This document shows positions 1 through 13,379 of a stretch of DNA of 64,000 nucleotides, one piece after another. The position numbers were made by a program, and so were the translations under genes. How positions within the stretch are numbered: the first letter of the stretch is position 1; the number at the start of each line of letters is the position of its first letter. The DNA comes from Atrichornis clamosus (lineage: Eukaryota > Chordata > Aves > Passeriformes > Menuridae). The stretch is taken from positions 248,001-312,000 of the forward strand of contig WBMZ01004790.1 in the NCBI GenBank assembly GCA_013400975.1, given 5' to 3'. The notes below the pieces were generated by a model. It had not been told where the DNA came from. It saw only the letters and a list, made by a program, of their open reading frames with translations, and ran no database searches.

Positions 1-3000
1 GAGCAACTTCTATAAATACTGTGATTTCTAACTGCAGCAGTTTCTTGTCCTTTCGTGTGGATTCCTTGCCAACCATTTTCTCAGTTCTGAAATAGAGATG
101 GTTCTGTAGCCAGCATGCACTTAAATAGCCCTTTGAGAGCTGTATTAGATTTTTGTTGGCTTTCCTTTGAACTTTTAAACTGTCAGATTATTTTAACAAC
201 ATCTGTAGCAAAACATTGCCTCTTGGTGTTGCTTGCTCTTTTTCATTGTCGTAACAACATAGTAAAACAAGGCTGTAGCTGATATCCAGTGTAGCATTTA
301 TACCAAGAGTATTGCATTGCCATGCAGCACTTTTTTAAATAGCATCTCTTTACCGTAGAGCACAAAGGACAATGGCTCAACAAAACTTTTTGAACAAAGG
401 GAATATACATTTATTTACAGGTTTCCCAATGCAAGTTTTGGCGCTTCTTGTGTCTGAAGAAACTGTATTGAGAAAATCTGAACTTATCTTTTGATAGATG
501 GTCTTGAAACTGAAATATAGTTAATGGTCATAAATCAGAAGTGGGCAAAGTTCCATTTAAAACTTCATGTTTAACAAATAACTCTGTTGTGACAACTTTC
601 AAGTATTAAGTACTTAAATACTAATTTAAAAATAAAGGATGCAAAGATATATGCTGGTTTATCAAAAATCAAGTTTAATCAAGTACTTGATCCTGGCAAA
701 TATGTCAGAGTGTTGCCACAGTATCTTTATACTTTTGGAGAATATTAATGCAAGCTGGGGTGTTTCAATGTTCCCTATTTTCTCATAGGTAGTTTCTGGT
801 TATTTCTTAACTGTGTTACTGCAATATTGGAAAATCACTCAATATTGTGATCATACCACTAAATTCAGCAATCTTCTACATCTTAAAATTAGAATTATAA
901 GTGCATGCTTTGGGATGCATAGCATTTTTGTAATTTCCTGGAGAACTCTGCATAGAGACTACTCTTGAGGGAGCTTGGAGCTTGTTAGTACAAGATCTGT
1001 TTCCATTGCAAGGTAGCTGTGGTACAATGTCAAGAGAAAGTACTGAGCCCTGAAGATTGTCCAGCAAGAAAGTTAATTCCTTCTTTTTGTTTACAGTGCA
1101 TATTCTGACTCTGTTTGAGACAACTACACAGTTTGACAATGTGATTCATGTCAGGCACAGGAAGGTACCTCACATGGATGCATGCCAGTGTTTCAAGGAA
1201 TTAAAGCAGTTCCTTTCCCTTGGTTGTTATGGAGAATTCCTAGGCCAGATTTTTTTTTTCAAACGAGCCTTTTTTTCTGATGTTTTTATTAAATTTTAAG
1301 AAGCAGCTGCAATTGCTGGCAAGTATCTGAATGAACCCACAAAGATATTCCTAAAGTACTATCTCAAGCTAATTACTTATTCATTCCAACATGCTACCTA
1401 CTGGTGATGAGTTTACCACCAAACATAATGTCTACATTTTCTAACTGGTGTGAGTTGCAGCTGTGTTACTGTCTAGAGAGTCAGAAGTGTATAGATGTGA
1501 TCTTTCTAAATAAATGAAGAACAATAATTATAATAAACCTTAACATAGTTGTCTTAATTTAGAAAAAAGGAAAAAAAAGAAATGCCAAACTATACCTTTA
1601 GGATTTAAAACTAGTAAAACACATATTGTTCATAATATACCATGCCATTAAAATCTTGCAGATTTGATGCAAGGGGTTTAGCATTTGTAAATCATTCATA
1701 ATAAAATCTGATCCCTTATGTGCCATGGAAAGCAGAAAGTAATGATAGTTGCAGTTAACTGATAGATGGATAGATGCAATTATGCTTAATTAACTAAGCA
1801 TTTAATACCAGCTGCTGGATAGAACTTGGGTTCCAGTGCAGCCTAAGCCAATTGAACCCAGCTGAAATTGGTAATCTTTCTTTCTTCTGAAGGTTTAAGT
1901 GTAAGTCACTTCAGTGGATGTTTTCTCGCATCAGTCTACAGCCATTTAAGCATAAACGTTCCACTGGAGTTTTAACAGGATAGAACTTGGGCAGAAAGTT
2001 ACCAGCAAAACGATCATGTTCAAGTCCCTTGCTTCAAGACAAGAAAGCTTGGCTAAAAGCAGAACTTTTTTTAAAGCAGTGAAAGGCATCTGACATGGCC
2101 TTGGTTCAGTAGCTAAATGGTGCAGTAATGGCTGTGGGGACCAAACAGTAAAGTGAGAAAAGAACAAGGAAAATGAAAAGTGTATTGTGAGAGGAGGACA
2201 AGAAAATGGAAGTGTGCTGTTGTCTGGGAGGAGGAAGAGTGAGAAGATTCTTTGCTCCCTTTATGCCTTCTCCTTTAGCTTTTATATGTTTGTTAACCAT
2301 TCAGACTTCATCTAAACAGCATGAATATTCTGTCAAAAACACTACTGCTTTATGGGATATTTGGAAAAATGAGAGACCTTGCATCTGCTGATTTTTCTTA
2401 ACTCTTAAATTCTGTATATAAAGCACAATGACCTCAACAGGTGAATTTCACAACAGGCAACAGCCTGGGTGTGGAGCATGATCTGGGAACAGGTGCTGTA
2501 AATTAAGGTGGAAGAGGGAACTGAACCTCCTCAGGCTCCGTGAAGAATGAGCTGATGAGGAGAGAAGGATGGCAGTGGCAGTCTTCCTTCCCTGCCATAT
2601 TAATGGTTTTAAACAATTTTCCTTCAGAAGAGGTTTTCAGCTAGGACTAAGAACTCCCATATAGCACTGAGTGATATGCCAAAAGTTAAGAGAAGATAAT
2701 CCACATGCCATCAGTGTTTCCTGCTGACCAACTTATGAAGCTCCAGTATCAATGGACAGAGAATTTATTTTCTGTGATATTTTAGATTTCTCTCAGTATT
2801 ATAGTTAGATTCAGTTTGGACCTGTAGTCCAAACCCACATCTTCTGCTTAGAAGCTCTGAAAGAACTGCCCAGTGTTGAGAGGACAAGTTTCTCTTTGGG
2901 TCTGCACTGTGGGATCTTTTGAGACCCTGTTAAAGGTAAGAAATTAATGTAGCTTTGAGGTATGCATAGAAAACTCTGTTGTGATAGTTGCAAAGTCATT

Positions 3001-5436
3001 CTATTTTTGTGATGTTTCCTTATGTCTTACAGGGAGATTATTTTCATGGGCCAGTTTAAAACACTGTTTTATTCTCATTGTGCAGTCTGAATGGTTAGAT
3101 AACTGATTCTGACTGAAAGTGCTACAAGAGAGCCATTAGGGATTTTTTGCTTTCCCGTGCTTTGCTTCAGTTTTAAGCTTATAAAAATTGTGACACTAGT
3201 TTTGTAGGTTTTCTTGTTCTGGCATGGAAATTGCCTAAGTTGACCAATTCGGTGGCAGCTGATCAAAGTTGAGTTCGTCGGCTGTGATTGTGTTTCTAAA
3301 TGGTAGAACTAATTACGAACTGATTTTACAACAGTCCTGTTTGTATTCCTGTGCAAAAATATTGTTAAGGTTCAAGACAAAAAAATGATAGACCACTGTA
3401 TTTCATCATTCATATCTGAGTATTTATCTCAGACATTTTTTTTTTTTGGGAGGTTAATTTGTGTGAAAAATTATCCCAGCACACTGTGCCAAATGTGGCT
3501 TATCCACCAGCATTCTTGATTTCTGTGGGGCTCATAGAAGTTAAACCCACATATCTTACCTGTTAATGGCTTTATTTTGTCTTTAGTGAGTTTACTTTAA
3601 TCCTTGGATCAGATACAGCGTTAAACTCAGATGAGCCCTTGGGACTGAGCAGTTCTATGAATATTGACATAGCCTCATAGGGAAGAACAGTTTGTCTTGT
3701 AGAATTTGGAAAATACATAAGTGACTGAACTCAAAGCCTGTAGTTTGGGAATACAGTATTTGTCTAAGAGGCTAAGTAAAGGAGTGAAAGTTTAATCAGA
3801 AGTGCTGTTTATACTAAATAATTTACACTTGTAAAGGCTGAAGAGTTCCAGAAAAACTGGATGCTAAAATATGAGATTATGTTGAGCTACATTGAATTTT
3901 AAGTGATCCACATGGATGGGGAGATCCTAATGTTGCATATGAAGCAATGATCCATGAGCTGACCATTAACTCCCCAGGAGTTAATGTTTTATTTTTCCTA
4001 GTAAAGGCAAAATTTAAAAAGAAAGCTTCCACAGCTATCTTGTTTTCTTTGAGAGGATCTGAAATGCAGTTGCTTATCTATGTCCAGATTCTGCTCAGAC
4101 TTGCCAGCAGCACAAGGGGAATTGATGAGAAGAGTCAGGGAAAAGCATCAATCAACTTTGTAATGTGTATGCTAGGAAATCTAATTATCTGATTATTGCT
4201 GGAGCACGGCAAGAGCAGGGTAACAGTCAGGGAATGGCTGTGTGATTAGTAAGCTTTGTGGCAGTTTCCCGGGAAAGGAAAGTTGAAAAGCATTATGTTC
4301 AAGCTGAGTGCTGTGTATGCCATCTTTTTTGTCTGCTTTGTTTTCTTGCAGTGGAAATTGTGTATTAGTATAAAACTAATTAATTTCACATGTATATAGC
4401 AGTATCTTCTGTGTTCAGCTAGGCAGAAGCACCAGTGCAGGGCATGTATAATAAAATCCAAACCACTGCATAAAGGAAATGCCTCTTTTATATCCATAGG
4501 AAAGTCATTAGGAGTGATACAATTTTGCCCTTTACAAGGCTTAGTGTGGGGTGAGTAGAGGTGACTTCCAGAGCCAAGTGAGTGGATTGTGAGTCAGGAA
4601 ATGAGCTCCAGTTTGTGAAGGTTTATAGGACATTTCCTAGGTAGAGAACCTGGTGGAGCACAGATGCTGTGGGAAATGCTGCTCTTTGTAATGTTTCTCC
4701 CCAGCACTCAGAAGCAGCCACAAGAATCCTTTTTACCTTTATTACAATAGCTATTGCAAAGGCTCTGTTCCCCTGCAGGCAGCTGATGAAGTGGCCCAGA
4801 AAATGGTGGGGAAGCGTGAATCAGTATAAAATGTGTGTAGTGACTGACCAGTGAATCCAGGAACTTATTACAGAAGGAAGATTTTGTGAGGTTTTATGTT
4901 AGTTTTAAAGACTAGCTTCTCATTTTTCAAGTATAAGTGTATTGATTACTGTCAGTTTTATCTGTGTGATCACAGCACTGTCATTACTGAAGGAACAACA
5001 TGCTGTCTTAGTATCAGCCAAATCATTTTTCTAGAATAAACAAAACATTTTGCAGAAGGAATTATCACCTGAACTATGCTCTATCCATTTTATTTTGTCA
5101 GCAGGGTGATTGTATTTTAACAGAACCCATATATTTTAAATAGAACTTTTTGTCCTACACTTGGACAAGATTTAAAAGTCTGTTATGACTTTTGGTTCAA
5201 AAGACTGGGTATTATTTGATTATGGAGAAGCCACAGCTTTTGTTTGTTGGTGACAGAGCTATGCTGTGCAGCAGGTCTGCTGCGTGCTTTGAGGTCACTG
5301 CTTGGAGAGTTTTTAACTGATCTGTTTTTTCACTGAAAGTTGGTTTTCTTTCATTAGCTTAAAAAAAAAAAGTATGTGTTTTTCTCAAAACTGATCCATT
5401 TCTTTGGAAAGTTTATCTTTTATAGGTTCCTGTATC
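1..5436. other. AT-rich non-coding DNA, no gene recognised
   Basis: Read on both strands, this stretch holds only short open frames (up to about 87 codons) with no recognisable protein motif, and no RNA gene. Small-scale structure includes a 12-base T run near 3436, a GATA-like stutter near 1761, an A-rich patch near 1565 and a 6-bp-arm inverted repeat around TTAATTAA at 1783-1800. A donor-like AAAG/GTAAGAA occurs near 2934, but each upstream acceptor I tried gives stops in all frames. An unrecognised conserved element or non-coding RNA exon cannot be excluded. Confidence 0.65.
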
Positions 5437-5485
5437 TTTTATTCTTTTTCAGATGAATCATTTTTATTCTTTTTTAGATGAGTCA
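5437..5485 (+). repeat. Tandem duplication, two 24-bp copies at a 25-bp period
   Basis: Copies at 5437-5460 and 5462-5485 match at 22 of 24 bases. Each is a T-rich tract followed by an AGATGA(A/G)TCA ending. A third, shorter relative (T run plus AGATGATGTCA) lies near 5656-5669. Each copy looks like a polypyrimidine tract followed by AG, and the second copy ends in a perfect AP-1-type TGAGTCA. The duplication is seen directly; any regulatory role is inference. Confidence 0.75.
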
Positions 5486-8041
5486 GTGGCCTTATCTGGC
5501 AGGCAAATCCCTGCTGAGAAGATACTCCTTTCCAAGTGCCATTTCTGGGTAGATGACAAACAAACAGAAAGGTCTTAGAAATTTGTGATTTTTTTCATTT
5601 CTTCCCATCCTTTTCTTTTTTCATGTGAACCTATTAGAAATCCTGTGTATTTTTTTAGATGATGTCAAGTTATAAGTAAATTTCTCTCTAGAAATAATTG
5701 AAATTAATTTTTTTTCACCCTTTTTAGCAAAATTTTGGCTCATTTCTGCTACCATTAAATATGTATTTCCCGGGAGTGTATGTAAGAATGTGGCCTTTAT
5801 TTCTTGGTTCTTAACCTAGATTTTGGTAAAGTAAGTCTTCTGTCAAAAACAGAATCTCTTCACCAATTGAACTCAACTGTGAGTTAATCTGAATTTGATC
5901 GCCATTGTCATTTGTTCCACAGCAAAAGATCTTCAGAGATTGTGTTGGAAAGCTTTGGAAGCACAAAGCAGGCAATTTTTTTTTTTTTCAGATATGGAAT
6001 TGCAATTAATAATGTGCTTTTGGACTGTGTCTATTACTTTTGACTAGTTTTAAATGTAGAAGATGAGACACCCTATTCAGAATGCATTGAGCAGAATCAT
6101 TAAATAAAAGATTCAAACCTTTCTGAGGCTTCCTACTCACAGTACTTTGGGAGTTGCTTGTGTGTAAAATCACAGGTTTGTTTTACTTTCTGTTGTAGTA
6201 ACCTTGAAAGTGCTGAATGATTGATAGACCCTGTACCATAGAAGAATCCAGTCTCTCTCAGCTGATTATTATAATGTGCTTTAAATTGAATCTTACTCAT
6301 CTTCAGGGACTTGGGAATTTATCTGTTTTCACCTTATAGGATACAGTACTAATTGCTCATGTTCCTATCTTTAACTGAAAGAAAATTAGTCTGGTACACC
6401 TGTTCTGGTTGATACAATTGGTACATTTGTTGGTTGGTACAACTTTCTGATAGTATATCAGAGTCTATTAATAGAGTTCTTGGTGTTTGCAATCTTTGTG
6501 TGTCTCCTCTCAGTAACTTGAGGACTAAATTGTTATTGCAGTCTGGGGAGGTGATTTGCATCCTGCATTAGTTCTGCTGATGCTCAGCCTAGGTGTGCAT
6601 AGGAGCTGTGGCTGTTTTGTGGTTTACCCTTGTACTGCACTTCTCCGTGTTGTCTGGAATAATTAAATATGAAGGTGTGCTGATCCTTGCACAGCTGACT
6701 GCACTTACAGTAGGAAGATTTTTAAGGAGAGAAAATTGCTGTTTCCTTCTGTGTCTGAAAAATACTCTGGTGTGAAAGATATTGCTTTTCTTTTGATTGG
6801 GTTAGAAGACAGCTATGTTAGAAATATTAAAGCAAAATTTGATACAGACTGATTTGACAGCAGATTTCAGTAGTACATACACTACTTCAATTCAGAGCAA
6901 ATTGCAAGGACTGCTTGGGAAATTTTACAGTTTGAAGTCATTTAAGCTTAGCTGTTTAGTGAAACTATCAACAGTTGATGAAAGCTTCTGTACTCATATT
7001 CAGGCATTTAAGAATGTAATCTGAGATGCAGAACACATTTGTGTTTGGAACTGCTGAGCATAGATAGTTTTGGAAGCTGACTCGTGGCTCTAAGCTGTGT
7101 ATGGCAGGGGAAAGGAGAGGCAGGGGTTCACTACAGATGATGTGCCTTTGATATTCTGAAATCGCTTTGAAAAGATGAGAAGAAGCTGGACTTTGCTGAT
7201 GGTACCACAGACCACCTGTCTTACCATACATTCCAAGTGGGCTTCACTTCTCTGGAGGATGACATGTTCATCCTATAATCTGAGCTTCCATGAGTAAAAT
7301 AAAGAGTTAGGTGCCATATAGATCATGGGGAAGGTGTTAGACCATATGGCAAGGCTCTAAACAAGCTGGGATTCTCTAAGTTTCTTTGACAATTTTTCCT
7401 TTTTTTCTGTTCAGTCAAGTTGTCTGCAGTGTGCAAAGATTAACTATATTTATCTTGGTGTGTATTGCATTTTTAATGCATGATAGATGACAGGAATTGT
7501 GTTTGTACAGTTCTCTCTTATTTGCTATACTTTATTTCCTCATATTTTGCCATGAAATCCTGTTCGTAGAAAATCTGTTATGATTTAAGAAAATAAACAG
7601 AAGTTTGAGAGGTCAAAAAATGCATTTATAGTAGCAAACTTACCCAACAGTCCTTGTGACATGCAAAACAAACAGTATCAAAATAAATGTTGTTATACTC
7701 CCTTCATCAGAAGTTAAGGGAAAGCAGATGTCCTGTATGAATGTAAAATTTCCAAGAATGGCTGTGCTGAAGGGAAAACCAAATAATCTAAATGCTAGAG
7801 CACTTTAAGCTTTTAATTGCCTATTTAATGTATATGCAATTAGCCATTTAAGTTTATATACTTTTGTACTGATTAAAATTCTCAGTTTGGAAAAATCCTG
7901 GCCTGAATTTCCCTAGTGTTTGTGCCAGATGTGGGTGGATGCTCTGTGCAGGCTTTAGAGACAAGGCCACAGTGAGTCTTGGGAGGAGGACAGAGCAGGC
8001 CTGGGTGGGGCGGTTCTTTACCTTATTGCAGACGAGTGCTA
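5486..8041. other. AT-rich non-coding DNA, no gene recognised
   Basis: Open frames are short (up to 87 codons, at 6968-7231 minus) and match nothing I know. A 13-base T run at 5976-5988 followed by CAG looks like a strong 3' splice site, but no open frame or donor partner follows it. The right end, from about 7900, becomes GC-richer and gains CpGs ahead of the hairpin at 8042. Confidence 0.6.
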
Positions 8042-8060
8042 GAGCAGAGCCCCTCTGCTC
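8042..8060. repeat. Perfect inverted repeat, 8-bp arms, 3-bp loop, in a GC-rich patch
   Basis: The arms GAGCAGAG and CTCTGCTC flank CCC. The hairpin sits in a patch (about 7900-8150) with about six CpGs in roughly 170 bases, unlike the CpG-poor surroundings. The structure is seen directly. No RNA gene family is recognised, and no long flanking stem extends it. Confidence 0.7.
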
Positions 8061-11000
8061 GTATTAGTTACACATCTGCCCCTGCAGCGTGCACAGCACA
8101 GTCTGGCTGCATCTGAGCACCTTGTTTCGTGTCTGTCGCAAATCTTTGTCAGCAAATTTAGTGGGGCTTTTTCTATCTCTTTCTTGCCTAGAAATCTGCT
8201 GCAGGTGTCCTTGTAATTCAAGCCTGTTGACTCAAGTGAATAAGCAATTAAAATGGAGTTTTAAGAGTGAATAACTTGAGTGTGAAAGGATGACCTATTT
8301 TTTTATCACACAAATATGAGTAAGTCTTCCAAGAACAGTGTTAATCTGCATTCTACAGGGGCTTAACCTATCTGAAAGGAACCAATCTGAGCATCACCTG
8401 ACATGACAGTCTTTTAAATGATGAAACACAAGCAGGGCTTAGAATTTGAAATGTCATGGAGGTAGTAGTCAGCTTTGCAAGCAAACTGGAGTTGGAAAAT
8501 AAACTTTGTTGCTTTAGCAATTACAGCACACATTTGAAAAAAATTTTTTTTTTTGTCTGAAGTGTGTAAATAGGAAACATAGTTACTTCATTTTTGTTAA
8601 TGTGGGTATTTTTGTCTCCTGCCTCCTAAGATTTGCATACCAAAGTGAGTAGCAGTCTTGCATTTGGGAAGCATTAGACTAGAATACTAAGCAGGGAATC
8701 TCCAGGATTGGAAGAGTAAATTAGGTGACTCTGTACCCTCTTCTGAAGTAGGTGGTGATTGGAGAACATTACATTGAATATTCTGTCCTAAATTAAATTA
8801 ATATTTACATAAATCTTAGCTCACATGTTGCCTTTAATCCATATTTGTGAGGATAGAGCACAAAATCTTCTCAGAGCTCCAGAGGAGAGCATTTCTGTAG
8901 ATACAGTAAGTGATTTCCTTTGTCAGAAGTCTACCCCAGTGGCTGAAAAATCCTGTCCTTTAATTTCTAGAGATTAATGGTGCAAATTGAGGTAAGTCCT
9001 TTTTATTAGTCCAAAAGAAAAATATGCTGTCGGTTTTTAAGTTCTTTTCAGACTTGTGAGAAGGCCTATACCGGTAATTACCTTCAAGCTTAATCCTTGA
9101 ACAGAAAATAGCATCAGAATTTTGTCAGCAAGAGCAGATTTCTCAACTAGAATAAATCAACACAATTCTAATTAAAGCAGCTGATTTTATGTAGCTGTTC
9201 TTTAATGTAGCAGCTGTTTGTTCAATGTAGGAATCATTCTGTGAGAGTCAAATTCACCTGTCTTGAGTAATGAGTTCTTAAAACAGAAGAAAGCAAATGG
9301 CAGAACAGTTCTTTATCCAGTATATCCTTCAAGGTTCCAGGAGACAATGGCTTAGAATGTGTTTGGGCCAGTATTTCTATGTGGACTAGAAGATGATGAA
9401 AGGATTCTGTCTTGAATGAGATACTAGAATGAAACTAGGGAGATTTCTCTTCACTCTTCTTTCATTACTGAATTTCTTGGTATTATTTTTACTTTTGTTC
9501 TAGAAATTGCAGTGGTAGAAATGGTGGAGGGGAAATACCACATTTTCCCTTTCCTCTTCCTAGTCTTCAGCTGTCAAGTGACAGAGACTGACATGCTACT
9601 TGAAGAGTGCCTTCCTTAAGTGTAGGTGAAGTCCCAAACAGGGATGGAAATGTTTTGAAATAAAACAGGTTCTAGCAGGAAATGGCACAAGTCCTAAACA
9701 GTGGGTGAGCCATGACTGTGTTTCAAAAGCAGCTTGTGAGAGAGTTGAAGACACTCAACCTTGTAGGCCCTCAATCAAAAGGATGCTTTCAGAATTGGAA
9801 GTAAGTTTTAGTTACTCTTTAAAATGATGTGGTGTTAATTAAAGAGCAGGATAGTATGGGAGAATTGAATAATGGGACAATATTCTCTCACATATTTACC
9901 CATTGTTCCTGACCTGCTAGAGAAATCTTTACTAGCTGTTAGTTAATATTATTGCAAGCACAGAACCTTGCTGCCCATTCAATGGGGATTTTGTTGAAAG
10001 GCAAACAAGACTTCAATTTCTTTTCAGGATTTTAAAGTGAGGGAAGATGGATATATAGGGGATAACAATGGGAGATTTTTGCGTTTTCTATGGCAGAAAA
10101 GGATGAATTAATGTTAAAATTAAGATTTATTTGTGAGTTTCATCTAAGACACAGAAGAACCTCTGAATATGGTAAAAGGCAGTTTTGTGAAGATGCTTTA
10201 AAATCTGTGATTGTTTACAGTTGATGAAACAGTCACAGGTGAAACCACTGGAAAGGTATCAGGGAATCATCTGGGATGTGGGAAAGATTAGAGTAAATGT
10301 TAATCTTCAAGAAGGAGAAAAACAAAAACCAAGCAAAAGGAAACCCTGTATAAATAGCCAATTAGATGTGCTCACAGTAATGTGACTCCTACAGAGCCAT
10401 ATTTCACCCTTTCATAGAAATGAATCAAAAGCATATGATTGCAGCATTCTATTTTAAGTTCTTTTCAGAAAGAATACAAGTGTGTATCTTTGTTTGCAAC
10501 CTTCATTTGGAGTTCCAAGTTGTTGGCAAACCATTTAAATTAATGATGTAGTGATAAGTTTTAAAACAGCCTGATATTAAATGAGATTTCTTGTGCCAAG
10601 ATGCCTGCTTCTGAACTCTGGTAACACCATCCTTATTAAATAAACCTTGATATCATTAACAGTTTTGCAGATGATTTTTGCTGTTACAGGATATACTTCT
10701 GATGTTTATAATCTGTCCATTGCTCAATTCACGTTTACTAGATTGTACTTTCAGGACTTGGGCAAATGTATCTGTACACAGGGACTTAGATTTTGCAGGG
10801 GCTTAGATTTTTCCCCCCTGTTCTAGACCTTTGTATACCCAATATTAATGTTGTCATTGACTTCTCAAATTTTTTTTCAACACAATGTCTGTGGAAGGAA
10901 CTAGTGACCACAAGCCAACTTGGTTTCTGTACCACATAATTGTGCCAAATTGTTGCTTCTTTTGGAGAATTCAAACACCATGCTGGGGCATACAGTAAGT

Positions 11001-13331
11001 GGAAAATATAGGGAATATGCCTCATGAATCTCAAAAGCTTCAAAACCTACAACCTTGCTTTAGCTCATTTGAGTTGCTATGTTCCATTAAAAAAAAAAAT
11101 TCCCTAGAACTTAATTTTAATAAACTAAAGAAGTTTTCTGGTAGTAGTTAAAATACATGGTATTACTTTTCAGTGATGTGTAAAAATTCGATTAAAGTGA
11201 GTTTTCTCTCATTTGCACCACAGTATTTACATGGAGTGTGTAAAATGGTCCTTATTTTTATTAATTAAGCCTTAGATTTCTTTGGGGTGTTTTAATTATG
11301 AGTTTTATTGTCACCAACAGACAGTGTTGTTTTGCTGTATGAGAACTTCAGAGCAATGCATTTCTTGTTTGCCCTCAGGCTTTTGCTACTTGCTTTTCAT
11401 GTGGTTCATAGAATCAGTTGTACAGATATTTTCTCATGATTTTTCTGACTCCTTGCACATCAGGATCCTGACTTATGTCTGAAGTTCCTTGCAAGGCACG
11501 TGTTATGCTAATAGTAAAAGCAAACCCAAATAATTTATGAAGTGCTAAAACATTTTAAAATCACAAACTTCTGATATCTTCATATTGTCATCTCAATGAT
11601 TTTTGGAACACGTACATTGACATGAAAACTGTGCACAGGGTGATGTACAGCACGTGGCTGTGTCTCGGGACAAGAAAGGGCATGAATTCAGAGAAGCTCA
11701 TCTGGTCAATCACAAAGATTGCTTTAGTTCAGTGAAAATTCTAAATGTGCATGACTTACTGTGACAGAAGTTTAACAGCTGGTCAAAGTTCTGCTAGAGT
11801 GATTTGGAATTGTGCTGCTTGTTCTCAGACAGCAAGATAAATGTTACAGCCATGGTAAAAGCATGTGCAGAGGTTAAAGGAAGACTTTTCTCTTAACTTA
11901 TTTCTGCTCTCCACTGTGACTTAAAAATTACTGTCTTGAAGCCAGTCACCTAAATCAATAATGTGCAAGACTGCTTTAGCCAGAATGGCTTCTTTTATTT
12001 TTTGATATTTTTTTAACAAGCAGAAAGTCTATTGGAAGTTAAAAGACTCAGAAGCCATTAAAGGTCTTTCCAAGTTTGGTGTAAATCATTTTAAAAGTAC
12101 CTCTCTCCTGTGTATAATTCCTCAGTGAGAAAGTAATGATGGATGCAACTTAATGGCTCTGCAGAATGTGACTAAACTAGAAAGATATTTCACATTCAGA
12201 AAATAGAAATTGTACAAGATGGATATTTCATGTGTTTCAGAAGTAATGTATGCCCTTCTTGCTAGCGAGCATAAATTGTAATGGAAAAATATGCATGGGT
12301 TTCCTTCAGTGAACATTATTTTTCTGTCTGTTATGCATCTTTTTTAACTGGTTTGTACCTTATTCAGCATAATTAGTGCTGAAAGAGGAAAGAAGTCCTT
12401 TTTAATTCTGAAGGCAGATACTCTGCATCAGAGTGTATCAACTCAGCATCAGGGTGAATCATCAACTCTCCATTGGCTGACTGTTTTCTATTTGAGTATT
12501 TATCTAGATGTATTGGAAACTTCAAAAAAAAATTAGCTTCAACGTAATAATCTTTTGCCCATGTTGAATCAACCGTGAGCATAAAACCAAAAATATTTTA
12601 TATTGGCTGCAATGTAGGATTATTTCCTGATTAAGAACCTGAGTAGCAGGTTACATTGAAATTAATTAGTTTCTGTTGAAGGCACTTATTAATTCTTACT
12701 ATTTATAAATACTTTGGGAACATGATCCATTGAATAAGAAAATCAGATGATCAATGAAATGATAAAATAATGACTTCACATTATTATTATGAAGTCAAGA
12801 TGTGCACTTTGCAGTTCTTTACAACAGCAATTAATGAGATAATTTTGACTTCCATCAAAGCATTTACAAATATTAGCAATCACGTGGCTCTCATTTTTCA
12901 TATCTAGACCTTGGAAGCATTTTATCTATAACTTTCCTAATTTTACACAGCGCTGCAGGGTTTTGGACTTCTCTGTGTCTTTGCTGTAGTTTCTTCTCCC
13001 ACTCTGACAACAGCCCTGGTTTTTCAGGAGGAATGCTGTGCTGAGTCAGCTCAGATGGTGGCAGACAATACAGAGTCTTGAGAAATATCTTCACCTGGCT
13101 CCATTTCATTTTCTTTATAATGTGAAACAGACATTATGCCCTCTTACAAGGTTGTGAAAGACACTTCAGTAGCATTTGCAGTCTTCCTTATAAAAGGATA
13201 AAATATAAATGAGTTATGGAATTGTTCCACAGTGATGAGGCTGCGCCAAGGTCCAGATAGGAAATAGGTCCACAGGTCTGGATCAGTGGGGTTCATGTCC
13301 AGGCACAGGTGTGGCAGTGGCAGAAGTGGAG
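8061..13331. other. AT-rich non-coding DNA, no gene recognised
   Basis: No recognisable coding sequence. It contains an A7-T11 block at about 8537-8554, an A run near 11089, an 8-bp-arm inverted repeat TGACTTCA/TGAAGTCA at 12771-12797, and a splice-bounded 21-nt segment at 8971-8991 listed separately. A good donor-like GAA/GTAAGT near 9801 follows an open stretch of about 66 codons between stops, which is common by chance in DNA of this composition. Confidence 0.6.
8971..8991 (+). other. Possible 21-nt microexon (splice-site motifs only)
   Basis: Upstream there is a branch-like CTGA near 8943, a pyrimidine tract and TTTCTAG ending at 8970. The 21-nt segment ends in GAG and is followed by GTAAGT, a near-ideal donor. 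It is a multiple of three and open in one frame (seven codons). There is no homology, no recognised partner exon and no transcript evidence. In 64 kb, such pairings will occur by chance. Confidence 0.1.
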
Positions 13332-13379
13332 CCAGGGATAGCAGCGAGAGCTCAGGCAGGGATAAAGGCTCGAGCTGAA
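13332..13379 (+). repeat. Degenerate 24-bp tandem duplication in a GC-rich patch
   Basis: Copies at 13332-13355 and 13356-13379 share about 16 of 24 bases, including CAGGGATA and GAGCT. In the frame of the 97-codon open reading frame at 13311-13604 this reads as PGIAARAQ then AGIKARAE, so that frame's odd alanine-rich start comes from the repeat rather than from a protein family. The surrounding patch (about 13230-13440) is richer in GC and CpG than its neighbours and may be the remnant of an old inserted element that I cannot name. Confidence 0.5.
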
